Shown here piece after piece: positions 1 through 7,883 of a stretch of 64,000 bases of DNA. Source of the stretch: an uncultured Bacteroidales bacterium (GTDB lineage: Bacteria; Bacteroidota; Bacteroidia; Bacteroidales; Paludibacteraceae); the NCBI GenBank assembly GCA_900319105.1, contig ONND01000005.1, positions 1-64,000 on the forward strand, written 5' to 3'. Made by a program: the position numbers and the translations under genes. Every line of letters starts with the position of its first letter. Position 1 is the first letter of the stretch. The notes beneath the pieces were generated by a model. That model was not told the DNA's origin, did not search any database, and saw only the letters and a list, made by a program, of their open reading frames with translations.

Positions 1-57
1 CGACATGATCTTCTTACGACGGTTGCGCGAAGCAACGTGATTTACTGATCTTGGCAT
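1..57 (-). CDS. rplT: 50S ribosomal protein L20, N-terminal part (cut by window edge)
   Basis: The minus-strand frame starting at the ATG at 57-55 reads MPRSVNHVASRNRRKKIMS before the window ends. This is the conserved basic N-terminus of ribosomal protein L20, which binds 23S rRNA early in 50S assembly. It lies 31 bases downstream of rpmI in the usual [12 protein letters not shown] order, so it is the last gene of a translation operon. Only 19 codons are visible. Identification rests on this short match plus gene order. Confidence 0.9.
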   Translation of the reverse strand, partial: MPRSVNHVASRNRRKKIMS

Positions 58-88
58 GTTTCTGTCCTTTCACTTTAATGGTTAGTAC

Positions 89-286
89 TTAACGAAGCAG
101 GAGCATCTCACGGATGGAGCGCATGTTCGTTTGATCAACAATAGCAGCATGAGTTAAGTTGCGCTTTTGCTTTTTTGTCTTCTTAGTCAGAATGTGACTT
201 TTGTAAGCGTGCTTACGCTTGATTTTACCGGTTCCGGTAAGCGTGAAACGCTTTTTTGCACCGGAGTTCGTTTTTACCTTTGGCAT
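89..286 (-). CDS. rpmI: 50S ribosomal protein L35
   Basis: A 65-residue, very basic protein beginning [14 protein letters not shown], with the L35 hallmarks [11 protein letters not shown] and [14 protein letters not shown]. Length and composition match the family, a small protein of the large ribosomal subunit. It sits between infC and rplT on the same strand, the standard operon order. The spacer to infC (287-514) is unusually long for this operon and is filled partly by 11-bp tandem arrays, described separately. Confidence 0.97.
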   Translation of the reverse strand: MPKVKTNSGAKKRFTLTGTGKIKRKHAYKSHILTKKTKKQKRNLTHAAIVDQTNMRSIREMLLLR

Positions 287-410
287 TTTGTAATAATTTT
301 AATTTGTTAATACTAAAGTCTCGGGCAGCCACGCGCACTCGGCGCGCCAATAAGGTAGGCCCTACGACTTGTTTATGGGTTCAACAATCGCCTTACATTG
401 GTTTCGACCA

Positions 411-524
411 TCGTTCGACTGTCGTTCGACCGTCGTTCGACCGTCGGTATTAACCGCTAAAACGATGTTGTTACTTCTCAGTTACTTCTCAGTTACTTTT
501 CAGTTACTTTTCAATTACTTTTGG
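411..524. repeat. Two 11-bp tandem arrays in the infC-rpmI spacer
   Basis: Array A (411-443) has three 11-base units, TCGTTCGACTG then TCGTTCGACCG twice. Array B (470-524) has five 11-base units of the type GTTACTTYTCA. The last unit of array B overlaps the 3' end of infC and contains its TAA stop (515-517 on the minus strand). Nothing else is seen between 287 and 514: no ORF and no clear terminator. Read on the minus strand, the arrays lie in the mRNA between infC and rpmI. Confidence 0.85.
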
Positions 525-1072
525 CTCTTGGGGCTGATATTGAGTATCATTCGTTTGCCCTCAAGATTCGGCACATTGTCCGGCTTGCCATACTCAGCGA
601 GGTCAGCGGCGAAACGTGCGAGGAGCAGTTCGCCCTGTTCCTTGAAGACGATCGAGCGTCCGCGGAAGAAGACATAGGATTTGACCTTGTTGCCTTCTTT
701 CAAGAACTCGATGGCATGCTTGAGTTTGAAGTTGTAATCGTGGTCATCAGTTTGCGGACCGAATCGGATCTCCTTCACCTCCTGCTTTTTCTGGTTGGCC
801 TTAGCCTCTTTTTGCTTTTTCTTCTGTGCGTAGAGGAATTTCTGGTAGTCAATCACCCGGCAGACAGGCGGGTTAGCGGTCGGAGCTATCTCGACGAGAT
901 CAAGATTTTGCTCATCCGCTATTTTCATAGCCTGTTGAAACGAGTAGATGCCTTGCTCTACGTTGTCGCCGATAAGGCGAACCTGTGCGACGCCGCGAAT
1001 CTTGTCATTGATACGATGCGGGTCTTCTTTAATAACACGACCACCGCGTGGTCTGGGAGTAATAGTTGCTAT
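515..1072 (-). CDS. infC: Translation initiation factor IF-3, non-ATG start
   Basis: IF-3 binds the 30S subunit, blocks premature 50S joining and checks the start codon. The frame contains the IF-3 N-domain (HRINDKIRG, then [20 protein letters not shown], then [11 protein letters not shown]) and the C-domain ([24 protein letters not shown]), ending SPKSQK. The first ATG (928) is internal and would remove about 45 conserved residues. Upstream the frame stays open until a TAA at about 1082 and holds no ATG, GTG or TTG. The available starts are ATA at 1072 (giving [11 protein letters not shown]) or ATT at 1063. I chose 1072, with 1063 equally possible. Non-AUG starts are known for infC (AUU in Escherichia coli) and underlie its autoregulation. 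Confidence 0.93.
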   Translation of the reverse strand: MATITPRPRGGRVIKEDPHRINDKIRGVAQVRLIGDNVEQGIYSFQQAMKIADEQNLDLVEIAPTANPPVCRVIDYQKFLYAQKKKQKEAKANQKKQEVKEIRFGPQTDDHDYNFKLKHAIEFLKEGNKVKSYVFFRGRSIVFKEQGELLLARFAADLAEYGKPDNVPNLEGKRMILNISPKSQK

Positions 1073-1144
1073 ATGTTTAACTATTAAAGGTTAATACTAC
1101 ACTTCTCGTGCAGGCACACAATGCCCTACAATCGAAAAAGCGTG

Positions 1145-1175
1145 CAAAATTACAACAAATTTCTGACATACGCAA
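1145..1175 (-). promoter_or_regulatory. Promoter of the [12 protein letters not shown] operon
   Basis: On the minus strand TTG (1175-1173) is followed after 20 bases by TAATTTTG (1152-1145), matching the Bacteroidota primary-sigma consensus TTTG-N19-21-TANNTTTG. It lies about 70 bases upstream of the proposed infC start. Confidence 0.7.
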
Positions 1176-1211
1176 GAAAAAGTAATTTTTTTTCACTTTT
1201 TTCCTTAATTA

Positions 1212-1243
1212 TTTGCGCGCGTGAAATATTTTTAGTATCTTTG
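1212..1243 (+). promoter_or_regulatory. Promoter of the 1291 lipoprotein gene
   Basis: TTTG (1212-1215), 20 bases, then TATCTTTG (1236-1243), followed by CACGC. This fits the Bacteroidota consensus and lies 48 bases before the ATG at 1291. It is divergent from the infC promoter and does not overlap it. Confidence 0.75.
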
Positions 1244-1290
1244 CACGCTAATTTGAGAATTTTTAAGAAAAATCTTAAATAATACATGAT

Positions 1291-1785
1291 ATGAAACAAT
1301 TTATTTTTATCACAACCGTGCTGGCAGCGATGGTACTATTTGGCTGCAAAGAGAACCCTTACATGCCGTCCCCGGGAGAGAACAACAAACAGATTTTGGA
1401 CACGATGCCGATATTGAAAGCAGACACGAACGGCATCATCGTATCGGTAGATAGCGCATATGCCATCGGCTTGAGTCAGTTGCAAAACGATGTTCCGACT
1501 GCTGAGATGTACAAGATCACGGCGACCATCTCGTCGATTGAGACGGATTTGAACAACATCCCCCGTCCTTACACGAATGTGAATTTCTACATCAGCGACG
1601 GCGGCAAACAGTCGTTGAAGTGCCAATACACGAACTTCCTGAACAACTATCCTTTCCGCAACAAAACGCAAGTACCGCCGGTAGGATCGAAAGTGACGGT
1701 AGTAGGTCCGCTGTCCAAATACAACGGCAACCCGCAGATGAAGAACGGCTATATCATGCGCGTGGACGAGGTAGCACAACCATAA
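1291..1785 (+). CDS. Lipoprotein with a possible OB-fold domain
   Basis: A 164-residue protein with a lipoprotein signal peptide (MKQFIFITTVLAAMVLFGC, predicted lipidated Cys19). The mature part has alternating beta-type stretches; MYKITATISSIETDL and GSKVTVVGPLSKYNGNPQMK resemble the strands and the 'YNGxxQ' turn of OB-fold proteins found in Bacteroidales exported proteins. No catalytic motif is visible. It has its own promoter and is followed after 33 bases by the PpiD-like gene, so the two may be cotranscribed. The OB-fold assignment is pattern recognition only; the lipoprotein call is firmer. Confidence 0.75.
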   Translation: MKQFIFITTVLAAMVLFGCKENPYMPSPGENNKQILDTMPILKADTNGIIVSVDSAYAIGLSQLQNDVPTAEMYKITATISSIETDLNNIPRPYTNVNFYISDGGKQSLKCQYTNFLNNYPFRNKTQVPPVGSKVTVVGPLSKYNGNPQMKNGYIMRVDEVAQP

Positions 1786-1818
1786 AACGAAAGAAATCAA
1801 AAAATAATATAATTAAAA

Positions 1819-3819
1819 ATGGCAAGTTTACAAAGAATTAGAAATCATGGCGCCCTGTTGATTGCAATTGTGGGTTTGGCCATGTTGGCATTTATCCTTG
1901 GCGACTTTTTGAACTCCGGTAGCAGTTTCTTCAACCGCAGCCGCGAGAACGTAGGCGTAATTGAAGGTCAGAAGATTCACTACACGGAGTATGAGGCCGC
2001 AAAGGACCAGTTGACAGAAGTTTACAAGATTGAGAGTGGACGTTCCGATTTTGACGAGGACACGTACGCACAGATCCGCAATCAGGTATGGAACATGATG
2101 ATGATGGATTACACGCTGCGTGCTCAGGCGAAAGAAATCGGAATGGATGTCACGGTAGATGAGTTGAGCGAGTTGTGCATCGGTGAGAATCCTCACCAGA
2201 TTCTTCGCTCCCGTCGCGCTTTCATGGATGAGAACGGTCAGTTCAACCGCGACGCTGTAAAGAACCTGATTGCTGCTATCAACGACGGCAGCGAGGAAGC
2301 CGCACAGAACGCAAACCTGCAGCAGGCTAAGACCTACTGGTTGTATTGGGAGAAAGCTGTACGCATCAGTTACATGCAGGAGAAATACACGGCATTGCTG
2401 CAACACCTGCTGAAGGCTAACTCGTTAGACGCAGAGTTCGCTTTTGACAGCCGTCAGAAAGGCGTGAGCGCAGAGTACGCTATGCAGCCGTATTACACAG
2501 TAGCCGACAGTCTCGTCGAAGTAAGCGAGGGTGACATTAAGAAACTGTACAACCAGAAAAAAGAGCAGTTCAAGCAGACCCCGAACCGCGCGATCAAATA
2601 CGTAGCCTTCAATATCGTACCCTCGGAGGACGATTTCAAGGCAGCAGAGACGCTGATGAACAACCTCCAAGAGGAATTCAAGACTACCGACGATATCGCC
2701 CTCGTAGTGAACACCAATTCGGATATCATGTACGACGGTCGTGATTATTCGGAGGAGACCGTTCCTGCCCAATTCAAGGAGTTTGCTTTTGCCAAGGATG
2801 CGAAAGCAGGTGATTGCACGGAGATCCTGTTCGAGAACAACACCTACTCGATGGCTCGTATCATGAAGGCCGGCTATTCGCTGCCGGATTCCGTAGAGCT
2901 GAAAGCAATTGTAGAAGGCGGTGAGGATCAGGAATTAGGTTGGTTCAAAGCAGACCAACTGCCGAAGAATATCGCAGAGCCGGCATTGAACGGCAAACGC
3001 GGCGACAAATTCACGGTAGCCCAGGGTATGGGTGAGCAGACCTACGAGATCATGGAGATCGGCAAACCGACCCCGAAAGTGAAGTTGGCTATTCTGGCAC
3101 GTGAGGTAACTCCGTCCAGCAAGACCTACTCCATCATCTACAACAACGCCAAGCAGTTCATTGTGACCAATAATAATGCAGAGGCCATGGAGAAAGCTGC
3201 TCAGGAAGCCGGCATGGCCGTTATTCCGCAGTATAACCTGACCGCGACGACCGACAAAGTAGGTCAGCTCAAAGGCAGCCGTACGATCGTGCGTTGGGCT
3301 TTTGACGCGAAAGAAGGCGCTGTGAGCGATGTATTCGAATGCGGCGACCAGTTCATCGTAGCTGCTCTGACCGAGGTGAACGACGGCGAGTATCGTTCGT
3401 TAGACGCTGTACGTGCAGAGTTGACGTTTGAGGCGACGAACAATGCCAAAGCTGCTTATATCAAGAAACAACTCAAGGGCGCAGAGACCCTGGAGGCCGC
3501 TGCTCAGATCATGAACCAACCGGTTCAGCATATCGAGCGCGTCAGCTTGGCTGACAGCCGTTTCGGTAACGCAGGTATGGAGCCCGCAGTCATCGGAAAG
3601 ACGATTGCTCTGGGCGAGAACGCGTTGAGCGAGCCGATTCAGGGCAACATGGCTGTGTTCGTTGTGAAGACAGGCGCAGCTAACAATGCCGCTGACGAAC
3701 TGAACACCGAGGTGGAGAAAGCACAGTTGGAGAGCCGTTATGCTTATCTGCCCTACCAGGCTATTCAGTTGGTAGAGGACAAAGCAGAGGTAACTGATAA
3801 CCGCGCTAACTTCCAATAA
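1819..3819 (+). CDS. ppiD: PpiD/SurA-type periplasmic peptidyl-prolyl isomerase
   Basis: A 666-residue protein with a short cytoplasmic N-terminus, one membrane anchor (residues about 12-31, LLIAIVGLAMLAFILGDFL), a SurA_N-like helical chaperone domain (about 40-200) and a parvulin-like region near residue 370 (QELGWFKADQLP). The N-terminal MASLQRIRNHGALL is typical of Bacteroidota PpiD, which helps fold proteins leaving the Sec translocon. The length is near that of Bacteroides homologues (about 700). The parvulin core is weakly conserved, so it may act mainly as a chaperone. Confidence 0.88.
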   Translation: MASLQRIRNHGALLIAIVGLAMLAFILGDFLNSGSSFFNRSRENVGVIEGQKIHYTEYEAAKDQLTEVYKIESGRSDFDEDTYAQIRNQVWNMMMMDYTLRAQAKEIGMDVTVDELSELCIGENPHQILRSRRAFMDENGQFNRDAVKNLIAAINDGSEEAAQNANLQQAKTYWLYWEKAVRISYMQEKYTALLQHLLKANSLDAEFAFDSRQKGVSAEYAMQPYYTVADSLVEVSEGDIKKLYNQKKEQFKQTPNRAIKYVAFNIVPSEDDFKAAETLMNNLQEEFKTTDDIALVVNTNSDIMYDGRDYSEETVPAQFKEFAFAKDAKAGDCTEILFENNTYSMARIMKAGYSLPDSVELKAIVEGGEDQELGWFKADQLPKNIAEPALNGKRGDKFTVAQGMGEQTYEIMEIGKPTPKVKLAILAREVTPSSKTYSIIYNNAKQFIVTNNNAEAMEKAAQEAGMAVIPQYNLTATTDKVGQLKGSRTIVRWAFDAKEGAVSDVFECGDQFIVAALTEVNDGEYRSLDAVRAELTFEATNNAKAAYIKKQLKGAETLEAAAQIMNQPVQHIERVSLADSRFGNAGMEPAVIGKTIALGENALSEPIQGNMAVFVVKTGAANNAADELNTEVEKAQLESRYAYLPYQAIQLVEDKAEVTDNRANFQ

Positions 3820-3846
3820 GCGCGCACGCGTGCGTAATATAATAAG

Positions 3847-5187
3847 GTGAAAGGGAATCAATCTATATCACCATGGGTATGGGTTCCGACCCTGTACTTC
3901 ACTGAAGGAATCCCCTATTTCTTAGTAAACAGCATCTCTGTGATGCTGTTTGCTAAAATGGGAGTTCCTAACGACCAACTGGCATTCTTCACGACCCTGC
4001 TGTATTTTCCGTGGTTCTTGAAGGGGCTATGGAGTCCGTTTGTGGATATCCTGCGTACCAAACGCTGGTGGATCATCGCGATGCAGGTTTTACTGACCGC
4101 TATCTGTATCCTCCTGACGCTAACGCTTCCCCACCCTTCGGCGGAAATGATTGCGGAGAAGACGACCTCAGTAGGATTGTTCCGTTTCACTTTAGTGCTC
4201 TTCATCATCGCTGCTTTTGCCTCTGCGACGCACGACATCGCCGCCGACGGCTATTACATGTTAGCTCATGACGAGAAGAGCCAGGCGGCGTTCGTAGGAA
4301 TACGCTCGACGTTTTACCGCATAGCGGCAGTCTTTTCGCAGGGCGTGTTAGTCTATATCGCCGGTTATATAGAGAACAAAACAGGCGACATACCGGGTTC
4401 ATGGCAGGTTACGCTGGGCGTGACAAGCGTATTGATGCTTTGTATCTCGCTCTACCATATTTTCCTTCTTCCACGGCCCGCGGAAGACCAACCGCGCATG
4501 TCGGCAAATGGCGAAATAGCGAAAGGGCGGGAAGTCTGGCGCGAACTTGCAAGTTCGTTCGCCACTTTCTTTACCAAGCCGGGCGTAGGATTAGCGATCT
4601 TGTTCATGCTGCTCTATCGGCTGAGCGAAGGTTTTTTAGTGAAACTAAGCCAACCATTCCTGGTGGACACCCGCCAGACATTCGTTCGCGACGGCCAGAT
4701 CTTAGGCGGCGGCCTGGAATTGAGTACCGACACGGTCGGACTGCTGTACGGCACTATCGGCGTCATCTGCCTGCTGTTAGGCGGCATCTTAGGCGGAATC
4801 TATATCTCGCGCAAGGGACTGAAACGCTCCATCTGGCTGATGGCGGCAGCATTGACCTTACCGAGTTTTGTCTATTGTTACCTGAGTATGGCGCAACCCG
4901 AATCGCTGTGGATCATCGGAACAGCCGTCAGCTTTGAGCAGTTCGGCTACGGTTTCGGTTTTACGGCGTATATGTTGTATATGATGCATTTCTCGGATGG
5001 CGCGTACAAGACGTCGCACTATGCGATTTGTACTGCATTCATGGCACTGTCGATGATGATTCCGGGCTTTGTAGCCGGCTCGATTGAGTTAGCCGTAGGC
5101 TATTCCACCTTCTTCTGGATTGCCAATGCGTGCAGCATAACGACCTTTGTAATAACCTATTTTGTGTATAAAAGACTAGAAATCTAG
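3847..5187 (+). CDS. AmpG-like MFS permease (PAT family)
   Basis: A 446-residue integral membrane protein with about 12 hydrophobic segments. WVPTLYFTEGIPYFLVNSIS and LLYFPWFLKGLWSPFVD at the N-terminus are typical of the AmpG / acetyl-CoA transporter-like MFS branch, which imports muropeptides in enterobacteria. The substrate here is not shown. The start is GTG at 3847; no ATG lies near the conserved N-terminus. The last codons and the TAG stop (5185-5187) fall inside an 8-bp tandem array. It follows ppiD by 27 bases and precedes pssA. Confidence 0.85.
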   Translation: MKGNQSISPWVWVPTLYFTEGIPYFLVNSISVMLFAKMGVPNDQLAFFTTLLYFPWFLKGLWSPFVDILRTKRWWIIAMQVLLTAICILLTLTLPHPSAEMIAEKTTSVGLFRFTLVLFIIAAFASATHDIAADGYYMLAHDEKSQAAFVGIRSTFYRIAAVFSQGVLVYIAGYIENKTGDIPGSWQVTLGVTSVLMLCISLYHIFLLPRPAEDQPRMSANGEIAKGREVWRELASSFATFFTKPGVGLAILFMLLYRLSEGFLVKLSQPFLVDTRQTFVRDGQILGGGLELSTDTVGLLYGTIGVICLLLGGILGGIYISRKGLKRSIWLMAAALTLPSFVYCYLSMAQPESLWIIGTAVSFEQFGYGFGFTAYMLYMMHFSDGAYKTSHYAICTAFMALSMMIPGFVAGSIELAVGYSTFFWIANACSITTFVITYFVYKRLEI

Positions 5188-5215
5188 AAGTCTAGAAGTC
5201 TAGAAATCTAGAAAA
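5176..5215. repeat. 8-bp tandem array (five CTAGAANN units)
   Basis: Five consecutive 8-base units, CTAGAAAT, CTAGAAGT, CTAGAAGT, CTAGAAAT and CTAGAAAA. The first two supply the C-terminal residues and stop codon of the AmpG-like permease. It fills nearly the whole spacer before pssA. Confidence 0.9.
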
Positions 5216-5227
5216 ACTAACTATCCT

Positions 5228-5929
5228 ATGATGAAACGAATCATTCCCGATACGATTACCAGTTGCAACCTGCTCTGCGGTAGTATATCCGTCTTTTTAG
5301 CGACACAAGGCGCCTTCCTTTGGGCGTTTGTGTTCATTCTGGCCGGTGCATTCTTCGATTTCTTCGACGGATTGAGTGCCAGACTGCTGAAGGCTCCAAG
5401 CCCCATTGGCATTCAACTGGATTCGTTGGCAGATGATATCACGTTTGGTCTGGCTCCATCGATGATGCTCTTCTGCTGGCTCAGACCTATCTTAGGCTGG
5501 TGGGCAGGTTTAGCCTTGCTGATGGCAGCTTTCTCGGCACTACGTCTGGCGAAGTTCAACGTCGATGAGCGTCAGCACGATTCGTTTATCGGTCTGGCGA
5601 CTCCTGCCAACGCTATCTTCTGGGGCGGTATATGCTGTATGCCGTACGCCATGCTGCGTTTCGACTGGATGGCATGGGCGTTAATTGGTCTGTCCTTCAT
5701 CAGTTGCTACCTGCTGAACGCAGAAATTCCGTTCTTCAGTTTTAAGGGTTTTAAGAGAGATAAAGTAGTGATTATCAGCTTCTTGGCCGGTTGCGTGATC
5801 TTGATCGGTTATTGCATCGCCAAGGCAGTACAACTCCATCATATCGAGTTCGCCTTCTTCAGCGGAACAGCGTGTATCCTTTGGTATGTAGTGCTGAATC
5901 TGCTCTTAGCCTGCCGTCCTAAAAAGTAA
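5228..5929 (+). CDS. pssA: CDP-diacylglycerol-serine O-phosphatidyltransferase
   Basis: A 233-residue multi-spanning membrane enzyme that makes phosphatidylserine, the precursor of phosphatidylethanolamine, from CDP-diacylglycerol and serine. The CDP-alcohol phosphotransferase signature DG-x2-AR-x8-G-x3-D-x3-D is complete: DGLSAR, then G, then DSLADD (residues about 46-69). MKRIIPDTITSCNLLCG is typical of PssA of this subclass. Two consecutive ATG codons (5228 and 5231) are possible starts. It lies 40 bases after the permease gene. Confidence 0.95.
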   Translation: MMKRIIPDTITSCNLLCGSISVFLATQGAFLWAFVFILAGAFFDFFDGLSARLLKAPSPIGIQLDSLADDITFGLAPSMMLFCWLRPILGWWAGLALLMAAFSALRLAKFNVDERQHDSFIGLATPANAIFWGGICCMPYAMLRFDWMAWALIGLSFISCYLLNAEIPFFSFKGFKRDKVVIISFLAGCVILIGYCIAKAVQLHHIEFAFFSGTACILWYVVLNLLLACRPKK

Positions 5930-5947
5930 ATCCTCATCCTTGATACC

Positions 5948-7774
5948 ATGAAAAAAAGTTTTCTTATCCTCACATTGCTATGCTTCTCCATCGGTATGAT
6001 GGCAGAGAAGTACACGATTGTCTTCAACAGCAACGAGAACGGGGACGGAAGTGCTACCGACAAACTGGAAGCACTTGTTCTGACCGCCACGGACAACTGT
6101 GCAGATCATATTAACTTTGCCTCCAAAGTGGCTCGTGCCAAACCGGGTTTTGGTATCAAGGGCGGAACGGGTACCGTCAAAGGAGAATTGGTATTGGGTC
6201 TGGACGACACCTATCATATTACCACCATGACGATTTATGCGGCGACGTATCCGCACGTGAAAGACACCGCTGCGGAAAAAGGGTTCCTGGCATATGATCA
6301 TTTCTTTGCATGGGAGGCAGGTCATCGCACGGAGATACGTCCATACAGTTTCACTCTCAATAAGGATGTCGATTCGATTCATATAGCCGCCAAAGTAGCG
6401 GGGAATAACCGCTGGTATGTCCAGAAAATCGAGTTTGAAGCAGCAGATCCCCACCCGACGCGAGCCATACTGGAGATGCAATACCCGACGATGGATTTCG
6501 GAGGCGTCAAATGGGTCAGCAAAGATGAGCCGCTGGAAGATGTACTCAGTTTTGAACTTGTCGGCAAGCATATTGATGGCGCCGTAACTCTGTCATTTGA
6601 GAAGAACAGCACGCCTTTTACGCTCTCTCAGACAAGTCTGCCGGCAGACGGAGGCGAAGTGGATATTTTCTATAGTATCACCCTGGATACCGTAACCAAA
6701 GCGATTCCATTCACCAATGTTGTTATCGCCAAAGCAACCGGTTTGGACGGTATTGAACGTACTCGTCAATTGGCTATTCAGTTAGCCGTTGTGCCTCCGG
6801 GATCCGGAGGAGCCAGCACGTTTGATCTGGATACAACACGCATGGCGATAGGTCCGATGCCGGGCAACTACTATCAGTTTGCACAACTGACAGCAGATTC
6901 GACCCTGAAGAATCATCTCGGGCATATTATTTGTTGCGGCAAACGGTATCGTTATGGCAGCGGCGAGAAAAAATCATGGGATGCGTTCTTCCATACCGAC
7001 CGCGATACCAATACCAACCAGGTATTGGATATGTACTCGAACGAGGTGCGCTATTTCAATCCCGAGAAGCCTACAGCGAGTGTAGCGGGCTTTGATATTG
7101 AGCATATGCTGCCGAAGAGTTGGTGGGGCGGCGACGTGAATCCGGCTTATTGCGATCTGTATCATCTAGTTCCGGGAGATTATTCGGCTAACCGCAGCAA
7201 ATCGAACCATGCACCGGGTATTCCGGCGGATAGTTCGTTCTACAACGGTTCGTTCGTTACGGGCAAAGATACCATCCATGGTCTGGACCGTGTCTTCTGT
7301 CCGGCGGATGAGTATAAAGGTGATTTTGCACGGGCGTATTTCTATATCGCTGCTTGCTACGGCGATTCTCTTACTTGGTTGGAGACAGGCGAACCGGGCT
7401 CAGCAGTCACTAATAAAAATTGGCAGGAGTTCCAACCTTGGCTTCGCGATCTGTTGGTACAATGGCATCGAATGGATCCGGTAAGTTCCAAAGAGTTGAA
7501 CCGCGCGATCGAGGTCAACAAGATTCAAGGCAACCGTAATCCTTTCATTGACTATCCCGAACTGGTGGAGTACATATGGGGTAATAAACGAGGACAGGTA
7601 GTCAATTTCTACCAGTTGGAGCAATCCTACGGCGACCCATACAACGACAAGGGAACCGGCGTCTGTAATACGCCGGCAGAAAAAAGCGTCACGCGCAAGG
7701 AAATAAGAGACGGACGTATGGTCATCATACGAAATGCGTCAGTTTACAGCACTTTAGGACAGCAGATACGATAA
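5948..7774 (+). CDS. Exported endonuclease I family protein with T9SS-like tail
   Basis: A 608-residue protein with a signal peptide (MKKSFLILTLLCFSIGMMA). Residues about 30-290 look like beta-rich domains of unknown role; the C-terminal half is an endonuclease I (PF04231) domain with the core IEHMLPKSWWGG (about 384-394) and CDLYHLVPGDYSANRSKSN, which holds the catalytic His and the metal-binding Asn. Family members cut nucleic acids non-specifically outside the cell. The last residues (MVIIRNASVYSTLGQQIR) match a short C-terminal motif seen again in the 13033 protein, suggesting T9SS export. It begins 18 bases after pssA. Confidence 0.88.
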   Translation: MKKSFLILTLLCFSIGMMAEKYTIVFNSNENGDGSATDKLEALVLTATDNCADHINFASKVARAKPGFGIKGGTGTVKGELVLGLDDTYHITTMTIYAATYPHVKDTAAEKGFLAYDHFFAWEAGHRTEIRPYSFTLNKDVDSIHIAAKVAGNNRWYVQKIEFEAADPHPTRAILEMQYPTMDFGGVKWVSKDEPLEDVLSFELVGKHIDGAVTLSFEKNSTPFTLSQTSLPADGGEVDIFYSITLDTVTKAIPFTNVVIAKATGLDGIERTRQLAIQLAVVPPGSGGASTFDLDTTRMAIGPMPGNYYQFAQLTADSTLKNHLGHIICCGKRYRYGSGEKKSWDAFFHTDRDTNTNQVLDMYSNEVRYFNPEKPTASVAGFDIEHMLPKSWWGGDVNPAYCDLYHLVPGDYSANRSKSNHAPGIPADSSFYNGSFVTGKDTIHGLDRVFCPADEYKGDFARAYFYIAACYGDSLTWLETGEPGSAVTNKNWQEFQPWLRDLLVQWHRMDPVSSKELNRAIEVNKIQGNRNPFIDYPELVEYIWGNKRGQVVNFYQLEQSYGDPYNDKGTGVCNTPAEKSVTRKEIRDGRMVIIRNASVYSTLGQQIR

Positions 7775-7776
7775 GT

Positions 7777-7842
7777 GTGTCAATTTTTACACATTTTTCG
7801 CAAATATGTATACGCGCGTGTGCAAAAAAAGCAGTAATTTTG
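7777..7842 (+). promoter_or_regulatory. Promoter module of the IgGFc/OmpA operon
   Basis: A TAATTTTG -7 box (7835-7842) sits in the extended context GCAGTAATTTTGCAGCGTGA. The expected -33 position has no TTTG. Upstream, 7777-7798 holds a 22-base sequence containing GTGTCAATTTTTACAC, identical to 45289-45310 upstream of the BIG2 cargo gene. The module is probably a regulated promoter. Confidence 0.65.
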
Positions 7843-7883
7843 CAGCGTGATTTAAAACGCACACATTTAATACTCAAATCAAT

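Noticed and set aside
411-524. CRISPR array
   Set aside because: Units are only 11 bp and directly adjacent, with no spacers and no cas genes nearby.
521-1087. 188-residue plus-strand open frame opposite infC
   Set aside because: It is a shadow of the IF-3 frame, with unlikely composition and no start context.
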